From contig NZ_QFWW01000029.1 in assembly GCF_003265345.1 (NCBI RefSeq), forward strand, positions 261,961 through 325,960: a stretch of DNA of 64,000 bases, given 5' to 3'. Under the pieces are notes generated by a model, which worked only from the letters and a program-made list of their open reading frames with translations, had not been told where the DNA came from and made no database searches. Below are positions 17,427 to 25,676 of the stretch, in pieces; position 1 is the stretch's first letter; every line of letters starts with the position of its first letter. The translations under genes and the position numbers were made by a program. Origin of the DNA: Lentzea terrae (GTDB lineage Bacteria > Actinomycetota > Actinomycetes > Mycobacteriales > Pseudonocardiaceae).

Positions 17427-20400
17427 GCGCCGCGGAGCGGGACCTCACCGCGCGGGACATAGCGGAGGCGCTGTGGCTCGCCAGTCACGTGTGGCGCGTG
17501 AGCGGAGAGGTCGCGGAACCCGGCGCCACCCCGGCGGCCGCGGCAACCCGGCACCCGGCTGTTCCCGTACCGCTGCCGCCGCCCACCGATCAGCCGAACG
17601 TCGAGCGGGAGACGCGGCCCCTCCCGCAGGCACTCGAACTCCCGGAGATCGAACAGTCCGAACAGGACGTTCCGCAGCACACCGGCACGACCCTGGAGAC
17701 CAGCGGGGTGGTCAGAGCTGCCGAGCATCTGCCGCAGACCCGCGCCATCTCCCGCGCCCTGCGCCCGCTGGCCGCACTGGTGCCGTCGGACCGCGAGGTG
17801 GAGTTCGACGAGGAGACCACCGCCGTCCGCGTCGCCGAGACCGGTGTGTGGCTGCCGGCCTTCCAGCCCGCCATGGTTCACCCGTTCGAGGTCGTCCTCG
17901 TCGTCGACACGGCGTCATTGGAGATCTGGCACCGCGAGATCGCCGACTTCCGCGCCGTCCTCGAGACGCAGGGCGCCTTCCGCACGGTGCGGTTGTTCTT
18001 CGCGGACTTCAGCGTGGAGACCGCGGTCGAGCTCGTGCTGCGCGGCGGCGCCCCCGACGGTCCCGTTCGCAGCCCGGCGGAACTGCTCGACCCGACCGGC
18101 CACCGCCTCGTGCTCGTGCTGACCGACGGCGTCGGCCGCGCCTGGCACACCGGCGCCGCCGACAGAGTCGTCGGATACTGGGGCCGCTCGGTGCACGTGA
18201 GCTGCCTCCACCTCCTGCCGTACGAGCTCTGGAGCTGGACCGGCATCACGACCACCCGCGTGCAGCTGCACGTGTCGGCCGCCGGCGCGCCCAACAGCCG
18301 CATCCGCTACCGGCTCACCGACCCGTCCGACGAACGCCCGCCCGACACCGCGTTGCCGGTGCCGGTCCTCGAGCTGCGGCCCGACTGGCTCGACCTCTGG
18401 ACGCAGCTGGTGACCTCCGCGGGCCCGGCGGTCCGGCTCACGACGTTCTTCGCCGACCCCGGCGCCAAGGAGAGCAGCGTCGAACTCGACTCCCAGCTCG
18501 ACCTGAGCCCGGCCGAACGCGTCACCCGCTTCCGCACCTACGCGTCCCCGCCCGCGTTCTCCCTCGCCGGAGTGCTCGCGGCCACCCCGGTCCCGCTGCG
18601 GCTCCCGGTCATGACCGCGGTCCGCAAGACCGTGCGGCCGGACACCAAGCTCTCGCACCTCGCCGAGGTGCTGCTCGGTGGCCTGATCGAACGCGAGGAA
18701 GGCACCTCCGGTACCTACGAGTTCCGAGAGGGGCTTCGCCAGGAATTGCTCGCCACCTGTTCCAGAGCGGATACCGCACGCGTTCTGCGGACAGTGGCGG
18801 ACTTCCTCGGGCCCAATGCAGAGGCCACTCGCGGCCTGAAGGAGGCACTCGACGACCCGAGTGCAAACATTTCGGCCGCTACCCCCGAATCGCTACCACA
18901 TCTGCGGTTGCAGCAGGTCATATTCCGCGCAATGTCCGGGCCCTACGCAAAACGCTCCAAGCTTATCAGTGCATTAATCGAGGACTTCACGGGACCGCCC
19001 GCAACAGCAAAGGAAGCGGGCGAGATAATGCCGCGCATGCGCGCGAATGACGCAGAGTCGTCACCCACATTGATTAATGATCCGCCTTCCCCAGGAGGGA
19101 ATTTTGTGACGCTACGCGATGACGCCTCGTCCACGCTCCTGGGGCGACATGAAGATGTTCCACGAGCTTGGTCGGCTCCCCAGCGGAACTTCAACTTCAC
19201 CGGCCGGTCCCAGATGCTCACCGACCTCCACGACCGCCTGACGTCCAGCGACACCAACTTGACGGCAGTGCTGCCGGAAGCTCTTTACGGACTCGGCGGA
19301 ATCGGAAAATCACAGGTCGCGATCGAATACGCATACCTGCACGCCGACGACTACGACATCGTGTGGTGGATTCCTTCGGAGGACCCGACACACATCCGCT
19401 CGGTTTACATCGCGTTGGCCGAAAAGCTCGGAATTCCCAACACCGGTGCCGTCAACGCGGTCATCGAGGCGGTGCGTGAGGCATTGCGCCGCGGTCATCC
19501 GTACCGGCGGTGGTTGCTTGTGTTCGACAACGCCGAAAACCCAGAAGAAGTTCGTCCTTTCTTCCCCACCGGCGGTTCGGGACACATCTTGGTGACATCG
19601 CGCAACTCCCAGTGGTCCAGCGTGGCCCAGACCGTCCAGGTCGACCTGTTCAGCCGCGCGGAGAGCAGGCAGCTGCTGCAGCGCCACAACCAGGGCCTCG
19701 GCGACGACGACGCCGAGCAGATAGCGGACGTGCTCGGCGATCTGCCGCTCGCGATCGAGCAGGCGGCGTCCTGGTTGAGGGAAACGGGGATGAACGCGGG
19801 CGAGTACCTGACCCTGTTCGCGCAGAAACGTGCGCAACTGCTCGAATCCGGCCTTCCGCTCGATTACCACGTGCCGGTCGCCGCGGCGTGGAACGTCTCG
19901 CTCGACCGGCTCGGCCAAGAGAACCCCGCCGCGCTCCAACTGCTTCAGGTGTGCTCGTTCTTCGCACCTGAACCGATCAGCCGCAGCCTTTTCATCGAGT
20001 TGCAGGGAATCCCGGTCCCCACTGAACTGGGCGAGGCCTTGCGCGATCCGCTGTTGCTCGCGAAAGCGATGCGGCAGATCAACCGGTACAGCCTCGCGCA
20101 GATCGACCAGAACAAGTCCACCATTCTGCTCCACCGGCTGGTGCAGGCCGCGTTGTACGACCGGATGACGCCGCAGGAACGCTCGCAGATGGGCCACGCC
20201 GCGCACATGCTGCTCGCGACCGACGATCCCCGAGGCCCCGGCAGCGAGAAGAACTGGCCCAAATACCTCGAACTGCTGCCGCACGTACGTGCCTCCAAGA
20301 TGCACGAATGCGACGACCCGTGGGTCCGGCGCACCGCGCTGCACAGCGCTGTCTTCCTCTCGGCGTGGGGTGACGACCAGAGCGGCCTGGTCTACTGCCA

Positions 20401-21646
20401 GGAACTATTCGAGCACTGGAAGCAGCGGTTCGGTGAGGACAAACCGGACACGCTCAACACGGCCAAGCAGATCGGCATCTGTCTGAGGGCGCTCGGCCGT
20501 TACAAGGACGCGCTCGCGGTCGACGAGCGGGCCTACGAGGTGGCGCAGGAACACCTCGGCAACGAATCCGAGAACACGCTCATTCTCGCCAACATGGTGG
20601 CTCAGGACGTGCGCGCGCAGGGCGAGTTCACCAAGGCGTGGGAACTCAGCGACAACGCCTACCGAATCGCGAAACGCCTTTACGGCGACGAGGACGGCAT
20701 GACACTCGCCGTCGCCGAGAACCTCGGCATCGCACTCCGCCTCATCGGGAAGTTCTCCGACGCCCGCGACGTCGACAGGTCGACCTGGGAGATCCGCGCG
20801 CGGCTGCTCGGCGACGAGCACCGGTTCACGCTCTCCACCCTCAACAGCCTCTGCCTCGACATCCGTGAGTGCGGCGAGTACGTCGAGGCCAGGGACATGC
20901 TCGAAACCGCGGTGACCAAACACCGCCGCCTCTTCGGTGACGACCACCCGGACACGCTGCGGGCCATCAAGAACCTCGCCGTGACGCGGCGCAAGGCCGG
21001 CGACCACACCGGCGCGCTGCACCTCTCCGAGGAGGTGCTGCAGCGGTACACGAAGCGGTACGGCGAGAACTACCCCGGTTCGCTGGCGGCGTCGATGAAC
21101 CTGGCCGTCGACCTGCGGCAGACCGGTGCGCTGGCCGAGGCGCGCGACCTCGGCGAGCACGTCGTCCAGGCCTACGCCGACACGCTCGGCGAGGGCCACC
21201 CGTACGTGCTGGCGGCGAAGACCAACCTCGCCGTGGCGCTGCGGCTGCTGGGTGACGTCGACCGGGCCTCCGCGCTCAACGAGGAGGCGTTCGGCAGCAT
21301 GCAGGACGCGCTCGGCTACGACCACCCGTTCACGCTGGTGTGCGCCACCAACAGGGCGAGCGACCACGCGGCGTCCGACGACTTCGAGAAGTCCTACGCC
21401 CTCAACCAAAGGGTGCTCGAACGCTCGACCCGCGCGCTGGGCGAGAACCACCCGTCGACGCTGGCGTGCCTGGCGAACATCGTGCTCGACCTCCGCGGCC
21501 TCGGCCGCACGGCGGACGCGGAGTCGCTGCAGATCGACGTGATCACGAGGTTCCAGCGCGTGCTCGGCAAGAACCACCCGGCGACCATCGCCGCGGCCAG
21601 CAGCACCCGCGCGGACTGCGACCTCGAAGCTCTGCCGACCGGGTGA
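17423..21646 (+). CDS. fxsT: vWA-like (SAV_2336-type) / NB-ARC / TPR protein, FxSxx-system type
   Basis: The 1407-residue protein combines three parts. Residues 1-130 are Pro-rich linker; about 130-540 is a SAV_2336-type region with a vWA-like fold (FEVVLVVDTASLEIW, LVLVLTDGVGRAW). About 600-900 is an NB-ARC NTPase: Walker A GLGGIGKS (622-629), Walker B RWLLVFDNAE, GHILVTSR, and GDLPLAIEQAASWL. About 980-1400 is a run of roughly nine TPR repeats of the HPDTL..NLA type. The architecture matches the tetratricopeptide protein of FxSxx-COOH systems and STAND-type sensors. Leu518 uses TTA (18974-18976). A strong internal ribosome site lies at 19093. Confidence 0.85.
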   Translation: MSAAERDLTARDIAEALWLASHVWRVSGEVAEPGATPAAAATRHPAVPVPLPPPTDQPNVERETRPLPQALELPEIEQSEQDVPQHTGTTLETSGVVRAAEHLPQTRAISRALRPLAALVPSDREVEFDEETTAVRVAETGVWLPAFQPAMVHPFEVVLVVDTASLEIWHREIADFRAVLETQGAFRTVRLFFADFSVETAVELVLRGGAPDGPVRSPAELLDPTGHRLVLVLTDGVGRAWHTGAADRVVGYWGRSVHVSCLHLLPYELWSWTGITTTRVQLHVSAAGAPNSRIRYRLTDPSDERPPDTALPVPVLELRPDWLDLWTQLVTSAGPAVRLTTFFADPGAKESSVELDSQLDLSPAERVTRFRTYASPPAFSLAGVLAATPVPLRLPVMTAVRKTVRPDTKLSHLAEVLLGGLIEREEGTSGTYEFREGLRQELLATCSRADTARVLRTVADFLGPNAEATRGLKEALDDPSANISAATPESLPHLRLQQVIFRAMSGPYAKRSKLISALIEDFTGPPATAKEAGEIMPRMRANDAESSPTLINDPPSPGGNFVTLRDDASSTLLGRHEDVPRAWSAPQRNFNFTGRSQMLTDLHDRLTSSDTNLTAVLPEALYGLGGIGKSQVAIEYAYLHADDYDIVWWIPSEDPTHIRSVYIALAEKLGIPNTGAVNAVIEAVREALRRGHPYRRWLLVFDNAENPEEVRPFFPTGGSGHILVTSRNSQWSSVAQTVQVDLFSRAESRQLLQRHNQGLGDDDAEQIADVLGDLPLAIEQAASWLRETGMNAGEYLTLFAQKRAQLLESGLPLDYHVPVAAAWNVSLDRLGQENPAALQLLQVCSFFAPEPISRSLFIELQGIPVPTELGEALRDPLLLAKAMRQINRYSLAQIDQNKSTILLHRLVQAALYDRMTPQERSQMGHAAHMLLATDDPRGPGSEKNWPKYLELLPHVRASKMHECDDPWVRRTALHSAVFLSAWGDDQSGLVYCQELFEHWKQRFGEDKPDTLNTAKQIGICLRALGRYKDALAVDERAYEVAQEHLGNESENTLILANMVAQDVRAQGEFTKAWELSDNAYRIAKRLYGDEDGMTLAVAENLGIALRLIGKFSDARDVDRSTWEIRARLLGDEHRFTLSTLNSLCLDIRECGEYVEARDMLETAVTKHRRLFGDDHPDTLRAIKNLAVTRRKAGDHTGALHLSEEVLQRYTKRYGENYPGSLAASMNLAVDLRQTGALAEARDLGEHVVQAYADTLGEGHPYVLAAKTNLAVALRLLGDVDRASALNEEAFGSMQDALGYDHPFTLVCATNRASDHAASDDFEKSYALNQRVLERSTRALGENHPSTLACLANIVLDLRGLGRTADAESLQIDVITRFQRVLGKNHPATIAAASSTRADCDLEALPTG
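19093..19108 (+). promoter_or_regulatory. Internal Shine-Dalgarno and in-frame GTG inside fxsT-like gene
   Basis: AGGAGGG (19093-19099) is followed after six bases by an in-frame GTG (19106-19108, codon 562). The site sits exactly between the vWA-like part and the NB-ARC/TPR part, in an A+T-rich stretch resembling an intergenic region. Translation from here would give an 846-residue NB-ARC/TPR protein. The match to the ribosome-site consensus is seen; use in the cell is inference. Confidence 0.55.
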
Positions 21647-21650
21647 GCGC

Positions 21651-23357
21651 TCACTCCCCGACCCACGCCGCGATCGCGCGTGGGTCGGGGACGAGGCCGG
21701 TGCGGCGCCGCACCTCCGCGTGCAGGGCCAGGACGACCTCCGGCGTCCGCAGCAGGGCGCCGGCGGCGGGATCGGAGAGCCCGAGGCCGATCCACGCCGG
21801 CACGTCGTACGGCCGCTCGGCGATGTCGGCGGCGTACCGCCGTGCGGCGGCCTCGTGCTCCCCTTCCACGTGCAGCAGGTCCGCCGCGGTGGCGGTGGGG
21901 ACGGTGGCCGCGTGCTCCGCGAATCCCGCCGGTTCCCGCAGCCGGATCCGGCGCAGCTCCGTGCGGGCAGGCGGTGTCGTCGGGCGGGGCGTCAGCATCG
22001 AAGGCGGCAACGGGTCCCCTGGCCGGGGTTCGCCGACCAGCCACGCGTCGGCGAGCCGTCCGACCGCCGCGGAGTCCGGGGTGAGGTGCCGGGCTCGCCA
22101 CGTGGCCCGGTGGTCCTGGGCGGCAAGGCGCGCCTCCCGCCGGGGCAGTGCGCCGACCCGGATCTGGCTCCACTGCGCCAGCCTGGCGGCCATGACGGTG
22201 GCGAACCTGCGCCCGAGCTTCGTCAGGTCGCGGCACTCGCGCAGGATGCGGGCCGCGTGCGTGGTCTGGCCACACCAGAATGCGAACTCGAAGTCCGCAC
22301 GCGCTGACGCGGCGACTGCACGGCGTCCGCGCCAGAAGTCGACAACGCCCAGAAACGCGTACACGCCTTGATAAAGTCCGCTGACCGGCCGTGGGTCGTC
22401 CCGCCAAGGCGCGTAATGGCGAGCAGGACCACCGATGGCGCACAACGGTTCCATCGTCGCGAGCGCGGTGAGTTTGGTGTGCTGCACCTCGTGGGCGAGG
22501 ACCTCCGCGAACGCGGCCGAGTCCGGGGGCTCCGACATCAGCACGGCGCCGTACGCGTCGGCCGACGAACCGCTGAAGAGCTTCGCGTTCACCTCGGGCA
22601 CCGGCACGATCGTGCTCACCAGAGCGGAGAGTGCGTTCGCGTGCGCCGCGCCCAGCAACGTGCACGCCTCCGCGAGCCCGCCCGCCCAGCGGGCCACGTC
22701 GCCCTCGGCCAGCCGCTGCGGCTCAATCTGCTGGGCGCGGAAGTCGCGGTGCGGCTCGACGTCGTCGAGCAACGGCGTGAAGACGCCGGCGCCGATCCGC
22801 CGCACCGGCGACCAGTTCTCGTCGTCCGGCACCCGGACCACGTGGTCGCGGCACGAGAACGAGAGCCGGCCGGAGATGTTGTCGGCGCGGGCGACGTCCC
22901 ACGGCCGCGCGCCCGGCACGGTCGCGAGGCCCAGTGAGGGCACCGAGATCAGCCCCCGGCTCACCGGCACGTCAAGGGAGAACTCGACGCCGCAGCGGTG
23001 GGCCGCCGCCACGGCCACGCATCTGAGATAACCGATGCCCACCCACAGCGGTTCGGCGGAGTCCATCGTTCCGCGCATCCTGCGCAGCAGATCGGCGAGC
23101 CACACCCCGACCTGGGGCAGCAACAGCACTTCCCGCACCCGTTCCGGCGACTTCTGCTGGGCCGCCACGAGCAGGTCCCACGCCTCGTCGATGCCCAGCA
23201 GGAACTGCTGTTCGGAAGCCAGCTCCAGCAGTGCGCGCAATCCCACCAGCCGCGAGCTGAACTGCCCGTCGCTCAACAACGTCAACAGCTCGTCGTCGCC
23301 ACCGCCACACGCGAGCCGGTCGATCGAGCGCAGGGGCAGCCGGTGCGGGCTCAGCAC
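21651..23357 (-). CDS. Stand-alone HExxH-motif peptide-modification protein (aKG-HExxH-type)
   Basis: The 568-residue protein starts at GTG 23357, overlapping the stop of the precursor-peptide gene by seven bases. The hallmark is AEVLAHEVQHTKL (His289, Glu290, His293), followed by the conserved region HYAPWRDDPRPVSGLYQGVY. This is the HExxH family encoded near FxSxx-COOH peptides, known as 2-oxoglutarate/iron peptide beta-hydroxylases and often fused behind a radical SAM domain. Here only the HExxH half exists and no radical SAM gene is in the window. It presumably hydroxylates the small peptide encoded upstream (inference). It converges with the TPR gene, 4 bases apart. Confidence 0.82.
   Translation of the reverse strand: MLSPHRLPLRSIDRLACGGGDDELLTLLSDGQFSSRLVGLRALLELASEQQFLLGIDEAWDLLVAAQQKSPERVREVLLLPQVGVWLADLLRRMRGTMDSAEPLWVGIGYLRCVAVAAAHRCGVEFSLDVPVSRGLISVPSLGLATVPGARPWDVARADNISGRLSFSCRDHVVRVPDDENWSPVRRIGAGVFTPLLDDVEPHRDFRAQQIEPQRLAEGDVARWAGGLAEACTLLGAAHANALSALVSTIVPVPEVNAKLFSGSSADAYGAVLMSEPPDSAAFAEVLAHEVQHTKLTALATMEPLCAIGGPARHYAPWRDDPRPVSGLYQGVYAFLGVVDFWRGRRAVAASARADFEFAFWCGQTTHAARILRECRDLTKLGRRFATVMAARLAQWSQIRVGALPRREARLAAQDHRATWRARHLTPDSAAVGRLADAWLVGEPRPGDPLPPSMLTPRPTTPPARTELRRIRLREPAGFAEHAATVPTATAADLLHVEGEHEAAARRYAADIAERPYDVPAWIGLGLSDPAAGALLRTPEVVLALHAEVRRRTGLVPDPRAIAAWVGE
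21656..21690. terminator. Hairpin embedded in the 3' coding end of the HExxH gene
   Basis: A perfect 13-bp stem (21656-21668 with 21678-21690) with a 9-base loop lies inside the last codons of the HExxH gene and immediately after the convergent TPR gene. The stops are only 4 bases apart, so the terminator for the plus-strand operon has to be inside the opposing gene. The pairing is seen; function is inferred. Confidence 0.55.
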
Positions 23358-23587
23358 GTGATCAACGGCAGCGGCGGCCGCTCGTCGTGCCGCTCAGGCA
23401 GAGAACTTCCGCTGCAGTCGGAATCCTTGTTGCTCATCCGTGCGTTGCGCTGGCTGGGATCGGAAGCATCGCGCAACATGGTGAACACCGACGCCGCGAC
23501 CGCCTCATCGCCGGTGTGCCGGAGCTCGTCAAGGGAAATGCCGGTCAGGTCGACGAGTTCACAACTCATCTCTGGAGCATCTTGCAT
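23351..23587 (-). CDS. FxsA-like precursor peptide lacking the FxSxx tail
   Basis: The 78-residue peptide starts at ATG 23587 with GGAGG four bases upstream. Residues 8-40 (CELVDLTGISLDELRHT then a helix ending SVFTMLRD) match the leader pattern of FxSxx-COOH precursors: LxDLTGxxLxxL followed by an Ala-rich helix. The C-terminal part (41-78) is hydrophilic and Ser/Asp-rich, and ends in PPLPLITC with a terminal Cys instead of FxSxx; other Cys are at 9 and 58. The gene overlaps the HExxH gene (translational coupling), strongly linking the two. Core residues and modification are unknown. Confidence 0.68.
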   Translation of the reverse strand: MQDAPEMSCELVDLTGISLDELRHTGDEAVAASVFTMLRDASDPSQRNARMSNKDSDCSGSSLPERHDERPPLPLITC

Positions 23588-23836
23588 GGGTCCTCCGGAC
23601 TACCGACGGTGACACCGACGTCACTTGCATCATGCCCAATCGACCTGGGATATGGGAGATCCTTTCGCGTACTTGCGGGCTGCTCCATCCGCTCCAACTT
23701 CAGGAAACCACCTGTACCGAGCGTCGAAAATCCCGGCGGAGCACAAAAAGTTGACAGTATCTGGACAAGGATTCCTGGTGGACAAGGAATACCGTCATCG
23801 CATTGTGGTGCGGCGCCGGGTTTCGGTTCGGACGGG

Positions 23837-24144
23837 TCAGCTGGAGCGCGTGACCGAACCCGCGTCCGAAAGCCCCCGCAGCACGAGACTCAACGCGTGC
23901 GCCAGGTGCTCCTTGTGCTCGAAACGGGCGCACCATCGCGCGCCTGATGCAAGTGGTTCTGCTGTTGCCGCTCCAGCGCTGCCAGACGACGACGCCACCA
24001 CTCGGCAGCCGTCACCAGCCGGTCGGCTGACGCTTGCCCACCATCCGGCTCTCCACCTCTACTACCCGAGGATGACTTGCGACCCGTCTGCAGGTTGAGG
24101 CGGCGCCGACGGGAATTGGTAAGAGTAGAGCTGTGCATCGCCAT
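23837..24144 (-). pseudogene. Decayed regulator-like gene divergent from the exporter
   Basis: A minus-strand frame begins MAMHSSTLTNSRRRRLNLQ beside the exporter start and reads ADRLVTAAEWWRRRLAALER. After a frame change it continues RFEHKEHLAHALSLVLRGL and ends at 23837. The last piece looks like the final helix of a TetR-type ligand domain, and a divergent TetR gene next to an MFS exporter is a common layout, but no intact helix-turn-helix remains. The rest of the 23588-24164 gap shows no gene. Confidence 0.35.
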
Positions 24145-24164
24145 CTGCGTGAGGTCGGCTGGTC

Positions 24165-25676
24165 GTGACCGATCCTTCTACCAAGGTCCTGGTAGGCAGG
24201 CGCTGGCTCGTGCTGGCGATCTTGTGCGCCAGTCTGCTGCTGGTCTCCGTGGACGCGACCGTGCTGCACATGGCCCTGCCCGCGTTGTCAGAGGACCTGC
24301 GGCCCACCGCCACCAGCCAGCTGTGGATCATCGCGGTCTACTCACTGGTCGCGGCGCCACTGCTGCTCGCCTTCGGCACACTGGGCGATCGCTACGGCCG
24401 CCGCCGGATCCTGGTGCTCGGCTACGTGGTGTTCGGTCTGGCCTCACTCGCCTGCGCGTGGGCACCGAACGTTGCGGTGCTGATCGGCGCGCGAGCAGCG
24501 CTCGGAGTGGGCGGCGCGATGATCATGCCGGCCACGCTGTCGCTGTTGCGCCAGGCGTTTCCCGACCGTGCCGAACGGCAGACGGCCATCGGCATCTGGA
24601 GCGGCGTGGCCGGTTCGGGAGCGGTGCTCGGACCGCTGCTGGGTGGCTTCCTGGTGGAGACGTTCTCCTGGCACGCCGCGTTCCTGATCAACGTGCCGGT
24701 GATGGTCGCGGCGATTCCGCTGACCTACTGGCTCGTCCCGGAGTCCGCAGATCCGCCGGACGGGCCGTGGGACGTGCTCAGCGCGGTGCTGGCCGCGCTG
24801 GGCGTCGTGGCGGTCGCCTTCGCGATCAAACAGACCCCGCACGGCGGCACGATGTACGTGCTCGGCCCGGTGGCGGGACTGCTCGGATGCCTGCTGCTCG
24901 TCGCATTCGTCCGGCGGCAACGACAACTTCCGGTGCCTCTGCTCGACGTGACGCTGTTCCGCAACCGGGCGTTCAGCGTCGCGGTCAGCAGTGTGCTGCT
25001 CGTCCTGACCTCGTTGGTCGGCCTGGGCCTGCTGTTCGCCCAGTACCTCCAGCTCGTGCTCGCGCTGCAGCCCATGCAAGCCGCGCTGCGACTGCTGTTC
25101 GTCATGGCCGCCGCCGTCATCGGCAGCGTCGTCGCCGGCCCGTTGTTGCAGCGGTTCGGGAATCGCCGGGCAACGGTCGCCGGTTTCGCTGTCAGCGCGG
25201 TGACACTGGCATGCGCCGCCGTCGGTCTGACGGTGACCGAGAACCTGTGGCTGCTCGGACCCGTGCTGGCCGCGACCGGGTTCGGTGTCTCGATCTCGCT
25301 CACCGCGGCCTCCGACGCCTTGCTCGCCGCCGCGCCGGCCGAGCAGGCAGGTGCCGCGGCCGCTGTCGAAGAGACCGCCTACGAGCTCGGCGCCGGATTG
25401 GGCGTCACGATTCTGGGCAGTGTGGCGACCGTGATCTACTCGGTCAGCCTGACCGGCCTGCCCAGCACTGCCACGCAAGCGCGAGACGGTCTCACCGAAG
25501 CGACGGCCGTTGCCGCCGCACTACCGCCCGAAGCCGGCACCGAGCTCCTCGACCTGGCCCGTGCCGCGTTCGTGACCGGCATGCGCGCCGCGATGGTGGC
25601 CGGTGCCGTTCTGTTCGTCCTGGCCACGATCGCTGCCGCGCGTGCGCTACCGAAAACAAAGGAACCGCAACAGTGA
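24165..25676 (+). CDS. MFS drug exporter, DHA2 family (14 TM)
   Basis: This 503-residue proton-driven exporter has about 14 membrane helices, the DHA2 (QacA/EmrB) number. Helix 1 carries the DHA2 motif LLLVSVDATVLHMALPAL, loop 2-3 has motif A GDRYGRRR, and helix 5 has motif C GSGAVLGPLLGG. The start is GTG 24165. It overlaps the following methyltransferase gene as GTGA. Substrates are likely amphiphilic compounds; the adjacent methyltransferase suggests a self-protection or tailoring pair (inference). A decayed regulator gene lies upstream on the other strand. Confidence 0.92.
   Translation: MTDPSTKVLVGRRWLVLAILCASLLLVSVDATVLHMALPALSEDLRPTATSQLWIIAVYSLVAAPLLLAFGTLGDRYGRRRILVLGYVVFGLASLACAWAPNVAVLIGARAALGVGGAMIMPATLSLLRQAFPDRAERQTAIGIWSGVAGSGAVLGPLLGGFLVETFSWHAAFLINVPVMVAAIPLTYWLVPESADPPDGPWDVLSAVLAALGVVAVAFAIKQTPHGGTMYVLGPVAGLLGCLLLVAFVRRQRQLPVPLLDVTLFRNRAFSVAVSSVLLVLTSLVGLGLLFAQYLQLVLALQPMQAALRLLFVMAAAVIGSVVAGPLLQRFGNRRATVAGFAVSAVTLACAAVGLTVTENLWLLGPVLAATGFGVSISLTAASDALLAAAPAEQAGAAAAVEETAYELGAGLGVTILGSVATVIYSVSLTGLPSTATQARDGLTEATAVAAALPPEAGTELLDLARAAFVTGMRAAMVAGAVLFVLATIAAARALPKTKEPQQ

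Noticed and set aside
17423-18700. Possible active vWA with a full MIDAS metal site
   Set aside because: Only VVDTAS is seen in place of DxSxS, so metal binding cannot be claimed; described as vWA-like.
23625-24098. Plus-strand frame between the precursor peptide and the exporter
   Set aside because: Poor codon pattern and no domain; minus-strand remnants explain the coding-like signal better.
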